Shown: piece after piece, positions 42,037 through 52,805 of the stretch
How positions within the stretch are numbered: position 1 is the stretch's first letter
How the letters are laid out: each line of letters starts with the position of its first letter
Assembly (NCBI GenBank): GCA_025966135.1
Contig: JAOPVP010000075.1
Location: 1-61,186, forward strand
From: Frankiales bacterium
GTDB taxonomy: Bacteria; Actinomycetota; Actinomycetes; Mycobacteriales; SCTD01
Length of the DNA stretch: 61,186 nt
Direction of reading: 5' to 3'
Program-made: the position numbers and the translations under genes
The notes under the pieces: model-generated
Database searches by the model: none
Told to the model about the DNA's origin: nothing
The model's input: only the letters and a program-made list of their open reading frames with translations

Positions 42037-42495
42037 TTAGTCGAGGTCGTCGTGGTTCTGCGGGGCCCCGGGCGTCCGGCACGACCGCTCCAGCAGCAGC
42101 GCGGCGACGACGAGAGCCAGCGACGCGGCCAGGGAGGCTCCGGCCACCGAAGCGTTGGACGCCGCCACCCGCAGGGAGTCGTGCTGGACGAACCACACCA
42201 GCAGCCCGCCGTACAGCCCGACGAGGAGGGCGCCGGTGGCCGAGGAGGCCTTGGCCAGCACCAGGGCGCGGGCCACCTGCAGCGGGTGCATCGGGCGGTG
42301 AGTGGAGCGACCTCGGACCTTGTCGCGGACCACCTTGGCCAGCACCAGCTCGAAGAGCGCGATCAGCCCCGCAGTGACCGGCGCGAGGTAGGGCAACGCG
42401 AGCAGGTCCCCGGTGCGGAGGTTGATGATGAACCACCCGAACAGCCCCGTGAGCGCGGCCATGGCCAGCAGGGTCCGCAGCCGCGTTGGGGTCAC
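42037..42495 (-). CDS. DUF3180 membrane protein
   Basis: 152 residues with four predicted membrane helices (LRTLLAMAALTGLFGWFIIN, LPYLAPVTAGLIALFELVLA, ALVLAKASSATGALLVGLYG, LAASLALVVAALLLE). The RP-x-HPL-x-x-ARALVLAKASS loop (RPMHPLQVARALVLAKASSA) is the DUF3180 signature. The family follows folK in most actinobacteria, as here (GTGA overlap with folK). A link to pterin metabolism or envelope function is unproven. Confidence 0.85.
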   Translation of the reverse strand: MTPTRLRTLLAMAALTGLFGWFIINLRTGDLLALPYLAPVTAGLIALFELVLAKVVRDKVRGRSTHRPMHPLQVARALVLAKASSATGALLVGLYGGLLVWFVQHDSLRVAASNASVAGASLAASLALVVAALLLERSCRTPGAPQNHDDLD

Positions 42496-42938
42496 AGCTG
42501 CTGCCCCGCCAACCACACGGACGTGCGGTCGACCGGAAGGGAGGCCACCGGCCCGTGGCCGGGGAGCACCGCCGACGGATCGACGTCGAGCCACGGCACC
42601 AGCACGAAGGCCCGCTCGTGCGCCCGGGGGTGCGGGAGCTCCAAGGCGGGGTCGGACCCGGAAGCCCACACGACGTCGACGTCCAGGGTGCGAGGGCCCC
42701 ACCGGACCTCCCGCTCACGATGAGCCGCGGACTCGGCGAGGATGGCACGGCGCCAGGCCTCGGAGGCGTCCCAGGGGCAGAGGGCGACGACGTTGAGGAA
42801 GTCGTCCTGCTCGACCTCCCCCCAAGGCGCCGTCTCGTACACCGGCGACACCGCTACCGGCTCGAGAACCGACAGCCCCAGTCGCAGGAAGCCGAGCCGG
42901 TCACCGAGGTTGGAGCCGAGGGAGAGCACCGAGCTCAC
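42492..42938 (-). CDS. folK: 2-amino-4-hydroxy-6-hydroxymethyldihydropteridine diphosphokinase
   Basis: Pyrophosphorylates hydroxymethyldihydropterin with ATP in folate synthesis. 148 residues, short but complete: SSVLSLGSNLGDRLGFLRLG, VYETAPWGEVEQDDFLNVVA, the HPPK signature RWGPRTLDVDVVWASG (R-x-x-RWGPRTLD), and LPHPRAHERAFVLVPWLDVD. GTG 42938 overlaps the folB stop as GTGA. Confidence 0.94.
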   Translation of the reverse strand: MSSVLSLGSNLGDRLGFLRLGLSVLEPVAVSPVYETAPWGEVEQDDFLNVVALCPWDASEAWRRAILAESAAHREREVRWGPRTLDVDVVWASGSDPALELPHPRAHERAFVLVPWLDVDPSAVLPGHGPVASLPVDRTSVWLAGQQL

Positions 42939-43291
42939 GGTCGCTCCACCGTGACCGAGACGTCCTCAAACGCCTGGACGATCGGGGCCGAGGGCTTGTG
43001 GACCGTGACGCGCGCGGAGATGACTCGCGGGTCCGCGACGCAGACCTCGGCCAGCCTGGTTGCGAGCGTCTCGATGAGGTTGACCGGCTCCCCCGCCACG
43101 ATCTCGGCCAGCCGCGCCGCGAGCACCCCGTAGTCCACCGTGGCGGTGAGGTCGTCCGTGGCCGCGGCTGCCCGCGTGTCGATGTTCAGCACCGCATCGA
43201 CGACGAAGTCCTGTCCGTCCCGACGTTCCTCGGGCAGCACCCCGTGGTAACCGCGGACCCGGAGCCCGGTCAGCGCGATGAGGTCACTCAT
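42935..43291 (-). CDS. folB: Dihydroneopterin aldolase
   Basis: 118 residues. LTGLRVRGYHGVLPEERRDG contains the conserved GxHGxxxEE segment, NLIETLATRLAEVCVADPRV the substrate-binding Glu, and VTVHKPSAPIVQAFEDVSVT the catalytic Lys. It converts dihydroneopterin to hydroxymethyldihydropterin. It overlaps the upstream NTF2-like gene by eight bases and folK by four. Confidence 0.94.
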   Translation of the reverse strand: MSDLIALTGLRVRGYHGVLPEERRDGQDFVVDAVLNIDTRAAAATDDLTATVDYGVLAARLAEIVAGEPVNLIETLATRLAEVCVADPRVISARVTVHKPSAPIVQAFEDVSVTVERP

Positions 43292-43691
43292 CGGTCAGCC
43301 TCCCGAGGACCGGTGCCCCGTGGTGCACCAGCAGCTTCCACCCGTCCTGGCGGCGGACGAACACGTTGGTGGTCACGACAGCCGCGTTCTCGCCGACGTC
43401 GGCCGAGGTGAGGACGTTCTCGGTGCACGTAACGAGGGCAGTCTCGCCGTGCACCGTGACCTGCACATCGGTGAGCAGGAACTGGATGTACTCCGTGCCG
43501 GCCATCACCGCAGACCAGGAACGCAGCACGTTGGCCCGGCCACGCAGCATCGGCCAGCCGGGGTGCACACAGACGAGCGCCTCGGGCTCCTCGGCGTCCC
43601 AGACCGCCTCCATGAGGTCGATGTCACCCGTTTCGAACGCTACGTACAGCGCCGCATTGGCCGCCTCGACCTGGCCGGCCACCTCACGCAT
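43284..43691 (-). CDS. NTF2/SnoaL-like protein in the folate operon
   Basis: 135 residues, one cone-shaped alpha+beta domain: EAANAALYVAFETGDIDLME, CVHPGWPMLRGRANVLRSWS, VTVHGETALVTCTENVLTSA and a last strand WKLLVHHGAPVLG. NTF2-like proteins may be enzymes or ligand-binding. No catalytic residues can be assigned. It sits between folP and folB with eight-base overlaps on both sides, so it is firmly part of the folate operon and may handle a pterin intermediate (inference). Confidence 0.8.
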   Translation of the reverse strand: MREVAGQVEAANAALYVAFETGDIDLMEAVWDAEEPEALVCVHPGWPMLRGRANVLRSWSAVMAGTEYIQFLLTDVQVTVHGETALVTCTENVLTSADVGENAAVVTTNVFVRRQDGWKLLVHHGAPVLGRLTDE

Positions 43692-44457
43692 CGTGGAGCC
43701 TCTGCACGACCCGCACAGCGTCCGCGCTGCCGGACACGTCATGGACCCGGACGCCCCATGCACCGGCTTCGGCCGCCAGGGTCGTGAGTGCCGTCGTCGC
43801 GGCGTCGCGGCCCTTGGGTTCGCGGCCGTCGAGCAGGGCGCCGAGGAACGCCTTGCGCGAGGAGCCCAGCAGCAAAGGGCGGCCGAGAGCCTGCAGGACC
43901 GGAAGGGCGCGCAACAGCGCCCAGTTGTGCTCGGCGGTCTTGGCGAACCCGATCCCCGGATCCACGACCACGTCCGCGATCCCGGCCTTCTCACACGCCT
44001 CAAGGCGTTGCCCGAGCTCGTCGCAGACCTGCGCCACGACGTCGTCGTACACCGCTCTGGTCTGCATGTCGGCGCTCTGCCCACGCCAGTGCATGACGAC
44101 GTACGGCGAAGCCGTGGCCGCGACCGCGTCGAGCATGCCGGGGTCGGCGAGCCCACCGCTGACGTCGTTGACGAGGACCGCCCCGGCCCGGACCGCCGCG
44201 ACCGCGACTGACGCCCGCATGGTGTCGATGGAGCAGCGCACACCCTGCTCCGACAGGGCCGCCACGACCGGAACGACCCGAGCGGCCTCAACCTCGGGCG
44301 TCACGCGGTGTGCCCCGGGCCGGGTGGACTCGCCTCCGACGTCGACCACGTCCGCACCGTCCCGGGCGAGCCACAGCCCGTAGGCGATCGCGGTGTCGAC
44401 GGTGGCGTGGTCACCCCCGTCGCTGAAGCTGTCGGGGGTGACGTTCAGGACCCCCAT
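43684..44457 (-). CDS. folP: Dihydropteroate synthase
   Basis: Joins p-aminobenzoate to the pterin pyrophosphate; target of sulfonamides. The coordinates use the first canonical start, ATG 44457 (MGVLNVTPDSFSDGG), giving 257 residues, but that begins inside the first barrel strand. An in-frame CTG at 44493 overlaps the ftsH stop as CTGA and would add [12 protein letters not shown], the usual lead-in of actinobacterial FolP, so CTG 44493 is the likelier true start. Other motifs: DVGGESTRPGAHRV, VLVNDVSGGLADPGM, VVDPGIGFAKTAEHNWALL and LLGSSRKAFLGALL. Confidence 0.93.
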   Translation of the reverse strand: MGVLNVTPDSFSDGGDHATVDTAIAYGLWLARDGADVVDVGGESTRPGAHRVTPEVEAARVVPVVAALSEQGVRCSIDTMRASVAVAAVRAGAVLVNDVSGGLADPGMLDAVAATASPYVVMHWRGQSADMQTRAVYDDVVAQVCDELGQRLEACEKAGIADVVVDPGIGFAKTAEHNWALLRALPVLQALGRPLLLGSSRKAFLGALLDGREPKGRDAATTALTTLAAEAGAWGVRVHDVSGSADAVRVVQRLHDA

Positions 44458-44489
44458 GACGAGGGTCCGCCCCAGGGCAGGGAGCAGCG

Positions 44490-46580
<2,091 letters not shown>

Positions 46581-46585
46581 GAACG

Positions 46586-46610
46586 CGGGGCCGGGTGCCC
46601 CGTCCCTCCT
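46586..46610 (-). promoter_or_regulatory. ftsH ribosome site separated from the start by a hairpin
   Basis: On the minus strand AGGAGG (46610-46605) is followed by CGGGGC-ACCCG-GCCCCG (46602-46586), a six-base stem, and then five bases to ATG 46580. Folding the hairpin brings the ribosome site to a normal distance from the start. Unfolded, the gap is about 24 bases. Confidence 0.5.
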
Positions 46611-46746
46611 GACGGCGAAAAAATCATGGACGTCGAGATCACAGACGGTACACCGGGCGTCGGGGCCGTCACAGGTGACAACGGTCGCCCGGGGGCGGGT
46701 GTTCCGCCACTGGCGGTGTGCCCGTTTCGGCTGGCTGAGAACACCC

Positions 46747-47298
46747 TCAGCCGGCGTAGACCTCCGGCTTGAGGCGACCGACGAACGGCAGGTCCCGGTA
46801 CCGCTCGGCGTAGTCCAGCCCGTAGCCGACGACGAACTCGCTCGCGATGTCGAACCCGACGTACTTCACGGGCACGTCCACCTTGGCCGCTTCGGGCTTG
46901 CGCAGCAGGGCACAGACCTCCACCGAGGCCGGACCCCGGGAGCGCATGTTGCGGAGCAGCCAGTTGAGGGTCAGCCCGGAGTCGATCACGTCCTCGACGA
47001 CCAAGACGTGCCGGTCGGAGATCTCCCGGTCGAGGTCCTTGAGGATCCGGACGACACCGCTCGAGGAGGTCGACGAGCCGTACGAGGAGACGGCCATGAA
47101 CTCCATCGAGACCGGCGTCTCCAGGGCGCGGGCGAGGTCGGCCATCACCATGACGGCGCCCTTGAGCACTCCGACGAGCAGGATCTCCTTGCCGCAGTAG
47201 TCCTCGTCGATCGCCTTGGCCATCACGGCGATCTTGTCCTGGATCTCCTGCTCGGAGATCAGGATCTCGGCGATCTCCGGGGGTACGGCGCGGCTCAC
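46747..47298 (-). CDS. hpt: Hypoxanthine phosphoribosyltransferase
   Basis: Purine salvage from hypoxanthine or guanine and PRPP. 183 residues. [20 protein letters not shown] carries the lysine-glycine loop. The flexible loop is [20 protein letters not shown]. The PRPP motif is [39 protein letters not shown] binds the base. Start GTG 47298 overlaps the tilS stop as GTGA. The tilS-hpt-ftsH order is conserved in many bacteria. Confidence 0.94.
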   Translation of the reverse strand: MSRAVPPEIAEILISEQEIQDKIAVMAKAIDEDYCGKEILLVGVLKGAVMVMADLARALETPVSMEFMAVSSYGSSTSSSGVVRILKDLDREISDRHVLVVEDVIDSGLTLNWLLRNMRSRGPASVEVCALLRKPEAAKVDVPVKYVGFDIASEFVVGYGLDYAERYRDLPFVGRLKPEVYAG

Positions 47299-48164
47299 TG
47301 TCCGAAGGCTAGTCGGCCCTGTTGCCGGCTCACGCGGCCTCCCCCGGGCAACGCCACCGGGCCCTGGCCCTTCCAGTCCTCGACGAGCGCGCGCAGGGCA
47401 TCGACGTGCGCCGAGGTCAGCGCCTGCCCGCACTGCCCCTCGGCCCAGAGCTTCAGGCTGCGCGACCGGAGCGCCGGCGGCATCGCCGCGAGCCGCCGGA
47501 CGTCGTCTTCGGGCAGAGCGAGGGCGTCGAGAGCATCGGCGTCCTCGCGCAGCAGCCGGGCACTGCGGGCCAGCCCGTCGGCCAGGTCCAGGCCGGCGAG
47601 CAACTGCCGGACCTGCACCCGCGTGTACGACGGGTCGTCGTTGTGCGGGTCCTCCCACGGCTCGAGCCCTGCCTCCAGGCAAGCCTGCCGGGTGGTGGCG
47701 CGCGCGAGGTCGAGCAGTGGGCGGCGGTAACGGCCGCGCACCGGCGCCATGCCGCTGAGCGCCCGGGCACCTGAGCCCCTGAGCAGACCCAGCAGGACCG
47801 TCTCGGCCTGGTCGTCCCGGGTGTGCCCGAGCAGCACCGCCCCGTCCACCTGGTCGAGCAGGGAGTACCGGAGGGCCCGCGCCGCCGCTTCTCCCGGCTC
47901 GGAGCTGCCTGTGAGGACTCGCGCCGCCAGGCCGAGGCCCGCGCACTGCCGCGCGGCCTTCACGGCCACCTCGTCAGAACCGGGCTGCAAGCCGTGGTCG
48001 ACGATGACGGCGCCGGACCCGGGACGCTCGAAGGCCAGCGCAGCGGCCAGCGCAAGGGAGTCCGCGCCCCCACTGACGGCCGCGGTCACCGGTCCCTCGA
48101 GTCCGGCCAGGGACCGCCGTACGGCGAGCCGCACCGCCGCCGTGGCCGGCGGCGGCCCCGTCAT
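47295..48164 (-). CDS. tilS: tRNA(Ile)-lysidine synthase
   Basis: Modifies C34 of the CAT-anticodon tRNA-Ile so that it reads ATA. 289 residues. The PP-loop is [18 protein letters not shown], with [35 protein letters not shown] and [20 protein letters not shown] as the N-type ATPase motifs. The C-terminal substrate domain is short, as in other actinobacteria. ATG 48164 overlaps the zincin stop as ATGA. Confidence 0.93.
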   Translation of the reverse strand: MTGPPPATAAVRLAVRRSLAGLEGPVTAAVSGGADSLALAAALAFERPGSGAVIVDHGLQPGSDEVAVKAARQCAGLGLAARVLTGSSEPGEAAARALRYSLLDQVDGAVLLGHTRDDQAETVLLGLLRGSGARALSGMAPVRGRYRRPLLDLARATTRQACLEAGLEPWEDPHNDDPSYTRVQVRQLLAGLDLADGLARSARLLREDADALDALALPEDDVRRLAAMPPALRSRSLKLWAEGQCGQALTSAHVDALRALVEDWKGQGPVALPGGGRVSRQQGRLAFGQ

Positions 48165-49192
48165 GCCGAGACGGCGGGGCCGTGCACGCGGGCGACCCAG
48201 TCGAGTGGCGCCTTGATCTCGGCCCGGGTCGGGAGGGTGGCCGGCGACTCCCACACCCGGTTGAAGCCGGCCATCCCGACGCTGCCGACGACCGCGCGCA
48301 CGAAGGCGGAGCCCTCGGCGTACTGCAGGGCCTTCAGGTCGAGGCCGAGCAGCCGGCGCAGGAGCCGCTCGAGCGGGTTGCCCTTCTCGCGCCGACGCGC
48401 CTCGAAGCGCTCGCGGATCTGCTGGACCGAGGGCACCACTGACGGGCCGACGCCGTCCATGACGTGCTCCGCGTGGCCCTCCAGCAGGCTCATGAACGCG
48501 GTGACCCGGTCCATCACCACCCGCTGCTCCGGGGTCTGCAGCAACTCCACGAGGGAGCCGCCCCGCGGCCGGGCGGCGACGGTCTTGAGCCGACGGAGCA
48601 GCGCGTCCGGGTCGTCCAACGACGAGGCCTTCAGCAGGGCGGCGATCTCCGCCCTGACATGGGCGTGCAGCCAGTCGATGGCGGTGAACTGCGTGCGGTG
48701 GGTCACCTCATGCAAAGCCACCCAGAGGCGGAAGTCATGCGGGTCCACCCCGAGCTTGCGCTCGGCCTCGACGATGTTGGGGGCCACGAGCAGCAACCGG
48801 CCCTCCTGCCCCTCGGGCTGGAACGCCTCGTACTGCCCCAGGACCTTGCTGGACAGCCAGGACAGCAGAGTGCCCATCTGGACCGCGGTGACCTTCGCGG
48901 TGACGGCTGCGCCGACCTTGTTCTGCTTGGCCAGCAGGGTTTCCTCGAGCGGCGCGAGCACGACATCGAAGCCCTCGGCGTTGGCCTTGGCCCAGCCCGC
49001 CCGGTCGACGACGGTGGCGGGGCCGACGACGCCGTGCAGGCCGGTGACGTCACGGACGTGCTGCTCGGCCTGCTCGGTGAGGTCGCGCAGCATGAGGACG
49101 ACGTCGGCCGCCTCCGTCAGGCTCAGCTGCGGTCCCGGCGGCGCCAACCGAGCGGCGACCCAGGCCGCCAGGTCGGTGTCGACGACTCCCAT
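48161..49192 (-). CDS. Zinc-dependent metalloprotease-like protein (DUF2342 zincin)
   Basis: 343 residues. The zincin motif is WVALHEVTHRTQF (HExxH), with a probable third ligand in the later VTAFMSLLEGHAEHVMDGVG. The flanking PNIVEAERKLGVDPHDFRLW and the C-terminal KALQYAEGSAFVRAVVGSVG are family hallmarks. The family occurs in actinobacteria between dacB and tilS. Its substrate is unknown. No signal peptide, so it is cytoplasmic. ATG 49192 is ten bases after the dacB stop. Confidence 0.88.
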   Translation of the reverse strand: MGVVDTDLAAWVAARLAPPGPQLSLTEAADVVLMLRDLTEQAEQHVRDVTGLHGVVGPATVVDRAGWAKANAEGFDVVLAPLEETLLAKQNKVGAAVTAKVTAVQMGTLLSWLSSKVLGQYEAFQPEGQEGRLLLVAPNIVEAERKLGVDPHDFRLWVALHEVTHRTQFTAIDWLHAHVRAEIAALLKASSLDDPDALLRRLKTVAARPRGGSLVELLQTPEQRVVMDRVTAFMSLLEGHAEHVMDGVGPSVVPSVQQIRERFEARRREKGNPLERLLRRLLGLDLKALQYAEGSAFVRAVVGSVGMAGFNRVWESPATLPTRAEIKAPLDWVARVHGPAVSA

Positions 49193-49202
49193 GTGAGCGA
49201 GG

Positions 49203-50636
49203 TTACGTGCAGCCACAAGCGGCGAGGGCGGTGGCAAGGCGGTCGAGCGCCGCCTGCGCCTGCAAGGTCCCGGTGATCGGCACCCCGTCGGCCGTGAAGT
49301 CGAAGGCCAGCAGGCGACCACCGCGAGTCCGCACCAGCCCCGCCAAAGCGCTGACCCCGTTGAGCGTCCCGGTCTTCGCACGCACCTCACCGGCTGCCGC
49401 CGAGGTCGGGGCTGAGCGGTAGCGGGTGGACAGCGTCCCGTCGAAGCCGGCGACGGGCAGGCCGCTCAGGACCGGCGCGTACCTCGGGTCGACGCCGACC
49501 AGTGCCAGCAGCCGGGTCAGCGCCGCGGGCTGCAGCCGGTCCAGGGGCGACAGCCCACTCGCGTCCCGCAGGGCCAACGCAGTGCGGCTGACCCGCACCC
49601 GATCGAGCAGGGGCGTGATCGCGGCGCGGGTCGCGGCCACCTCCCCGGCGAACGTCGCGGGCAGGTGCAGCGCCAGCGCCACCTGGCGGCCCAGCGCCTC
49701 GGCGAGGTCGTTGTCGCTGCGGGTGAGCATCGACTCGACGAGCTCGCTGACGGTCGGGGAGGCGACCTGCGCCAGCACCGCGGCCCCGGCCGGGGCCGCC
49801 CCGCGGACGACGGCCTTGGCGTGCAGCAGCGCAGCGAGCTGGCGCCCGGCCTCCAGCGCCGGGTCCTGCGACCGCGGCTGGTTCGCCACCGTCGACAGCC
49901 GGCCCTCGTCGACGGCCAGCGCACTGACGGGGGCGACATTGCCGCCGGTGACGTACCCGGGCTTCCAGCCCGGTCCCATCCGCGCTCCCGTGAACAGGCG
50001 GTCGTCGACAACCACCCGCCGTACGGCGACGCCCTTGAGCTGGACCGCCAGGTCGGCCAGCCGGGCGGAGCGCGGGAAGCCGGTTGGGGCGTTGCTGCCG
50101 GCCAAGGTGGGGTCGCCGGCACCCACGAGGACGACGTCGCCGGTGGCACCCTGCACGACCCGGGTCGTGAGGCGCTGCTCAGCCGGGAGCACGGTCAGCG
50201 CAGCGACGGCCGTCGCGATCTTGGCCGTGGAGGCCGGGATGACCGGCTGCGAGGCACGGACCTCGAGCAGCGGGGTGCCGGAGATCGCATCCACGACCGA
50301 GACCGCGACCCGGTGGCCGAGGTTGCTGTCCTTGAGGGCGGTGGCGAGCGCGGCCGTCAGGCCGAGGGTGCTGGGCCGCGGGGCGTCGGCGCCGGCCGCG
50401 ACGAGCAACGGTGTCCGGGACGGGTCCGGGCTCAGGCTCGGGGAGGCCGACGGCCGGGCCTGCGGGCGGGAGGTGCCGATGTCGGTGGCGACCAGCAGCC
50501 CGCCGATCCCTGCCAGGGACACCATGAGGACGAGGCCGGCGAGCCACCACCTGCGCACCCGTGGCCTCCCGCTCTGACACTTGATGCTCTGCTGGACCTG
50601 TGCCGGACGTGGCCGGTGCCACACCGGCCCGGTCAC
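49203..50636 (-). CDS. dacB: D-alanyl-D-alanine carboxypeptidase/endopeptidase (PBP4, family S13)
   Basis: 477 residues. A signal-anchor helix at about 30-50 (WWLAGLVLMVSLAGIGGLLV), a Ser/Pro linker, and a penicillin-binding domain with SxxK at Ser136-Lys139 (PVIPASTAKIATAVAAL), SxN in MLTRSDNDLAEALGRQ and KTG in VRAKTGTLNGVSALAG. It trims or cleaves peptidoglycan cross-links outside the membrane. GTG 50636 gives a 29-residue basic cytoplasmic lead. A GTG near residue 27 is an alternative. Divergent from ppa with 64 bases between. Confidence 0.92.
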   Translation of the reverse strand: MTGPVWHRPRPAQVQQSIKCQSGRPRVRRWWLAGLVLMVSLAGIGGLLVATDIGTSRPQARPSASPSLSPDPSRTPLLVAAGADAPRPSTLGLTAALATALKDSNLGHRVAVSVVDAISGTPLLEVRASQPVIPASTAKIATAVAALTVLPAEQRLTTRVVQGATGDVVLVGAGDPTLAGSNAPTGFPRSARLADLAVQLKGVAVRRVVVDDRLFTGARMGPGWKPGYVTGGNVAPVSALAVDEGRLSTVANQPRSQDPALEAGRQLAALLHAKAVVRGAAPAGAAVLAQVASPTVSELVESMLTRSDNDLAEALGRQVALALHLPATFAGEVAATRAAITPLLDRVRVSRTALALRDASGLSPLDRLQPAALTRLLALVGVDPRYAPVLSGLPVAGFDGTLSTRYRSAPTSAAAGEVRAKTGTLNGVSALAGLVRTRGGRLLAFDFTADGVPITGTLQAQAALDRLATALAACGCT

Positions 50637-50700
50637 CTGACCGGCGCCGCCGTACGGGACACTAGGCGTTCATACCTGAGTGTTCTGGAGGAGCTGCACC

Positions 50701-51222
50701 GTGGAGTTCGACGTCACCATCGAGATCCCGAAGGGGCAGCGCAACAAGTACGAGGTGGATCACACGACCGGCCGGATCCGGCTGGACCGGATGCTGTTCA
50801 CCAGCACCCGCTACCCCTCGGACTACGGCTTCGTCGAGGACACGCTCGGTGGCGACGGCGACCCGCTCGACGCGCTGGTGCTGCTCGACGAGCCGACCTT
50901 CCCCGGCTGCCTGATCCGGTGCCGCACGATCGGGATGTTCCAGATGACAGATGAGGCCGGCCCGGACGAGAAGCTGCTGTGCGTCCCGGTCGGCGACCCG
51001 CGCCAGCTGCACCTGCAGGACATCTTCCACGTGCCGGAGTTCGACCGGCTCGAGATCCAGCACTTCTTCGAGGTCTACAAGGACCTCGAGCCCGGCAAGT
51101 CGGTCGAGGGTGCTGCCTGGGTCGGCCGGGCCGAGGCGGAGGCCGAGGTCGTCAACTCGCAGAAGCGCTTCCGCGACAACCCCCACCTCGTCCACCACGT
51201 CGGCGACCCCGACCACAGGTAG
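50701..51222 (+). CDS. ppa: Inorganic pyrophosphatase
   Basis: Family I soluble pyrophosphatase, hydrolysing pyrophosphate to drive biosynthesis. 173 residues. [40 protein letters not shown] with the metal-binding acidic cluster [10 protein letters not shown], and [13 protein letters not shown] are family motifs. The GTG at 50701 has GGAGGAG seven bases upstream. A longer reading adds MFWRSC with no homology. A strong hairpin terminator follows. Confidence 0.96.
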   Translation: MEFDVTIEIPKGQRNKYEVDHTTGRIRLDRMLFTSTRYPSDYGFVEDTLGGDGDPLDALVLLDEPTFPGCLIRCRTIGMFQMTDEAGPDEKLLCVPVGDPRQLHLQDIFHVPEFDRLEIQHFFEVYKDLEPGKSVEGAAWVGRAEAEAEVVNSQKRFRDNPHLVHHVGDPDHR

Positions 51223-51256
51223 GCACTGCTCAACCTTGATCCACGGCACGGCACAG

Positions 51257-51293
51257 ACGAAGGCCGGCCCTGCTGAGCAGGGCCGGCCTTCGT
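51257..51293. terminator. Strong palindromic terminator after ppa
   Basis: An 18-base arm (51257-51274) and its exact complement (51276-51293) are separated by a single G. The stem carries the core GAAGGCCGGCCCTGC. It lies between convergent ppa and the membrane-protein gene at 51305, so it can stop transcription from both sides. It shares the GAAGGCCGG core with the mutY/clpC terminator. Confidence 0.85.
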
Positions 51294-51304
51294 GGCTGTC
51301 GGGG

Positions 51305-51634
51305 CTAGGCGGCGCGCATCTGACGAGCCGGGGCCACCTCGACCGGAGCCTCACCGGCGCGGTGGCTGATGGCGAGCACCAGCGAGCGGATGAACTCCCC
51401 GCCGCCGACGAGCGCGAGGCCGGTCATGACGGGATGCATCCAGCTCTGACGGAAGTCCTGGCCGAAGGCCGTGAACACCGAGTAGTCGAGGGCCCAGGCG
51501 AAGCCGCCGGCCAGCGCGACGGCAATGGTGCGGGTCAGCGCAGCCGGTGCCTTGATCGGGAGCAGCTCGTCGATGACCTGCATGACGACTGTGAGACCGA
51601 GGGCAAGGCCGAGGAAGACGACGAAGGCGTACAT
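51305..51634 (-). CDS. Small membrane protein of unknown function
   Basis: 109 residues. Three hydrophobic segments (YAFVVFLGLALGLTVVMQVI, LTRTIAVALAGGFAWALDYS, PVMTGLALVGGGEFIRSLVL) and a soluble C-terminal tail rich in Glu/Val/Ala ending RQMRAA. ATG 51634 has GGAG eight bases upstream. It is divergent from the ECF sigma factor and could belong to its response, but there is no direct evidence. I do not recognise a family. Confidence 0.7.
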   Translation of the reverse strand: MYAFVVFLGLALGLTVVMQVIDELLPIKAPAALTRTIAVALAGGFAWALDYSVFTAFGQDFRQSWMHPVMTGLALVGGGEFIRSLVLAISHRAGEAPVEVAPARQMRAA

Positions 51635-51739
51635 GTCCACCACTCCAGTGGCGAAGTCGGCGGTGCGATCTGCCCCGCTCACCCCGTTGGACCAGCGAGA
51701 TCCCCCGTGGTTACAGGGTTTCGTGAAAATGTCTCCGAC

Positions 51740-52288
51740 GTGGAGGTCGACCCGGCTCTGGTCCGCGCGGTGCAGCGGGGTGAGAAGGGCGCGATGGACG
51801 ACCTCATCCGCGGCACCTACACCGACGTCTACGCCCTGTGCCGTCGCCTGCTCGGCGACCCGGGTGACGCGGCCGACGCCACGCAGGAGGTCTACCTGCG
51901 CGTCGTGAGGTCGGTGCTGGGCTTCCGCGGCGAGGCAGCGTTCGGGACCTGGCTGCACCGCGTGACGGTCAACGTGTGCATGACGGCCCTGCGCAAGCGC
52001 GGGGACGCGCGGGCACGGGGGCAGAGCGCCGGCCTGGTCGACGCCGTCTTCGACGAGATCGCGTCGACCGATGCCTCGACCGAGGACCGCGTGACGCAAT
52101 CGGACCTTGCACGTCGTACGGCGAGGGCGTTGGCTGAGCTTCCGGAGGATGCCCGCGAGGTCGTCGTCCTCCGGGACGTGCAGGGGTTGTCGACGAAGGA
52201 GACCGCTGAGCTGCTCGGCGTCAGCGAGGGAGCTGTGAAGGTCCGGTTGCACCGGGCCCACGCCAAGCTGAGGGAGCTGGTGGGATGA
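51740..52288 (+). CDS. ECF-type RNA polymerase sigma factor
   Basis: 182 residues. Region 2: MDDLIRGTYTDVYALCRRLL, GDAADATQEVYLRVVRSVLG and FRGEAAFGTWLHRVTVNVCM. Region 4: ARALAELPEDAREVVVLRDV, QGLSTKETAELLGVSEGAVK and VRLHRAHAKLRELVG. It is coupled to the downstream zinc anti-sigma gene as ATGA, so the pair is a switch that frees the sigma factor on a signal. Start GTG 51740 has no ribosome site. GTG 51707 in the same frame is an alternative, and the message may be leaderless. Confidence 0.87.
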   Translation: MEVDPALVRAVQRGEKGAMDDLIRGTYTDVYALCRRLLGDPGDAADATQEVYLRVVRSVLGFRGEAAFGTWLHRVTVNVCMTALRKRGDARARGQSAGLVDAVFDEIASTDASTEDRVTQSDLARRTARALAELPEDAREVVVLRDVQGLSTKETAELLGVSEGAVKVRLHRAHAKLRELVG

Positions 52289-52668
52289 GCGAGCGGGTGT
52301 GCCAGGAGGTGCAGGCGCAGCTGCCGGCGTACGTCGACCGGTCGTTGTCGCGACTGCGACGCAAGCTGGTGGCGTTGCACCTGCGTCGGTGCGCCGTCTG
52401 CCAGGCCGCGTTCTCGGTGCAGCGGGACCTGCGGGCCGGGCTGGCTTCCCTTGCGGCACAAGGGGAGGCGCCGCCGGACGGGCTGCTCGAGTCGCTGCTC
52501 GCGCAGTCGTCCTCACCTCGAGGTGCAGCTCCGCTGCGCGGTGCGGTGAGCGGCGCCAGACCCGCGCTGTCAGTGGCGCTGCTGGTGGCCGGTGCTGCAG
52601 CCGGCGCGGGTGCGGGGTACGCGTCCTGGCTGTCGGCCAAGAACGTCCGGCGGCGCCTGCGCCGCTGA
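52285..52668 (+). CDS. Zinc-finger anti-sigma factor (membrane)
   Basis: 127 residues. The N-terminal anti-sigma domain carries HLRRCAVC, the H-x3-C-x2-C zinc motif that sits in LHLRRCAVCQAAFSVQRDLR. One transmembrane helix at about 92-112 (ALSVALLVAGAAAGAGAGYA) and a short basic tail follow. It should hold the partner sigma factor at the membrane and release it by redox, metal or proteolytic signals. The start overlaps the sigma stop as ATGA. Confidence 0.85.
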   Translation: MSERVCQEVQAQLPAYVDRSLSRLRRKLVALHLRRCAVCQAAFSVQRDLRAGLASLAAQGEAPPDGLLESLLAQSSSPRGAAPLRGAVSGARPALSVALLVAGAAAGAGAGYASWLSAKNVRRRLRR

Positions 52669-52693
52669 GGGGCCGGCGGCGGCCTGGGTGTTG

Positions 52694-52760
52694 GTCGTGA
52701 CCCCGGGGCCATATCGGATCCGGTGTCGGTATACCTGATTCGATATGGCCCTGTCGTGAC
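52694..52760. mobile_element. Possible 51-bp non-coding insertion with inverted ends and 8-bp flanking repeats
   Basis: GTCGTGAC occurs at 52694-52701 and again at 52753-52760. Between them GGGCCATATCG (52706-52716) and CGATATGGCCC (52741-52751) are perfect 11-bp inverted repeats around a 24-base centre that includes the palindrome GGTATACC. The layout is like a tiny MITE with a target-site duplication, but the repeats do not sit exactly at the ends. It may instead be a bidirectional terminator between convergent anti-sigma and prfC genes. Confidence 0.35.
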
Positions 52761-52805
52761 GACGTCCGGCCTCGACCGAGAGCGTGACGGCTACCTGCGT
52801 GACGG

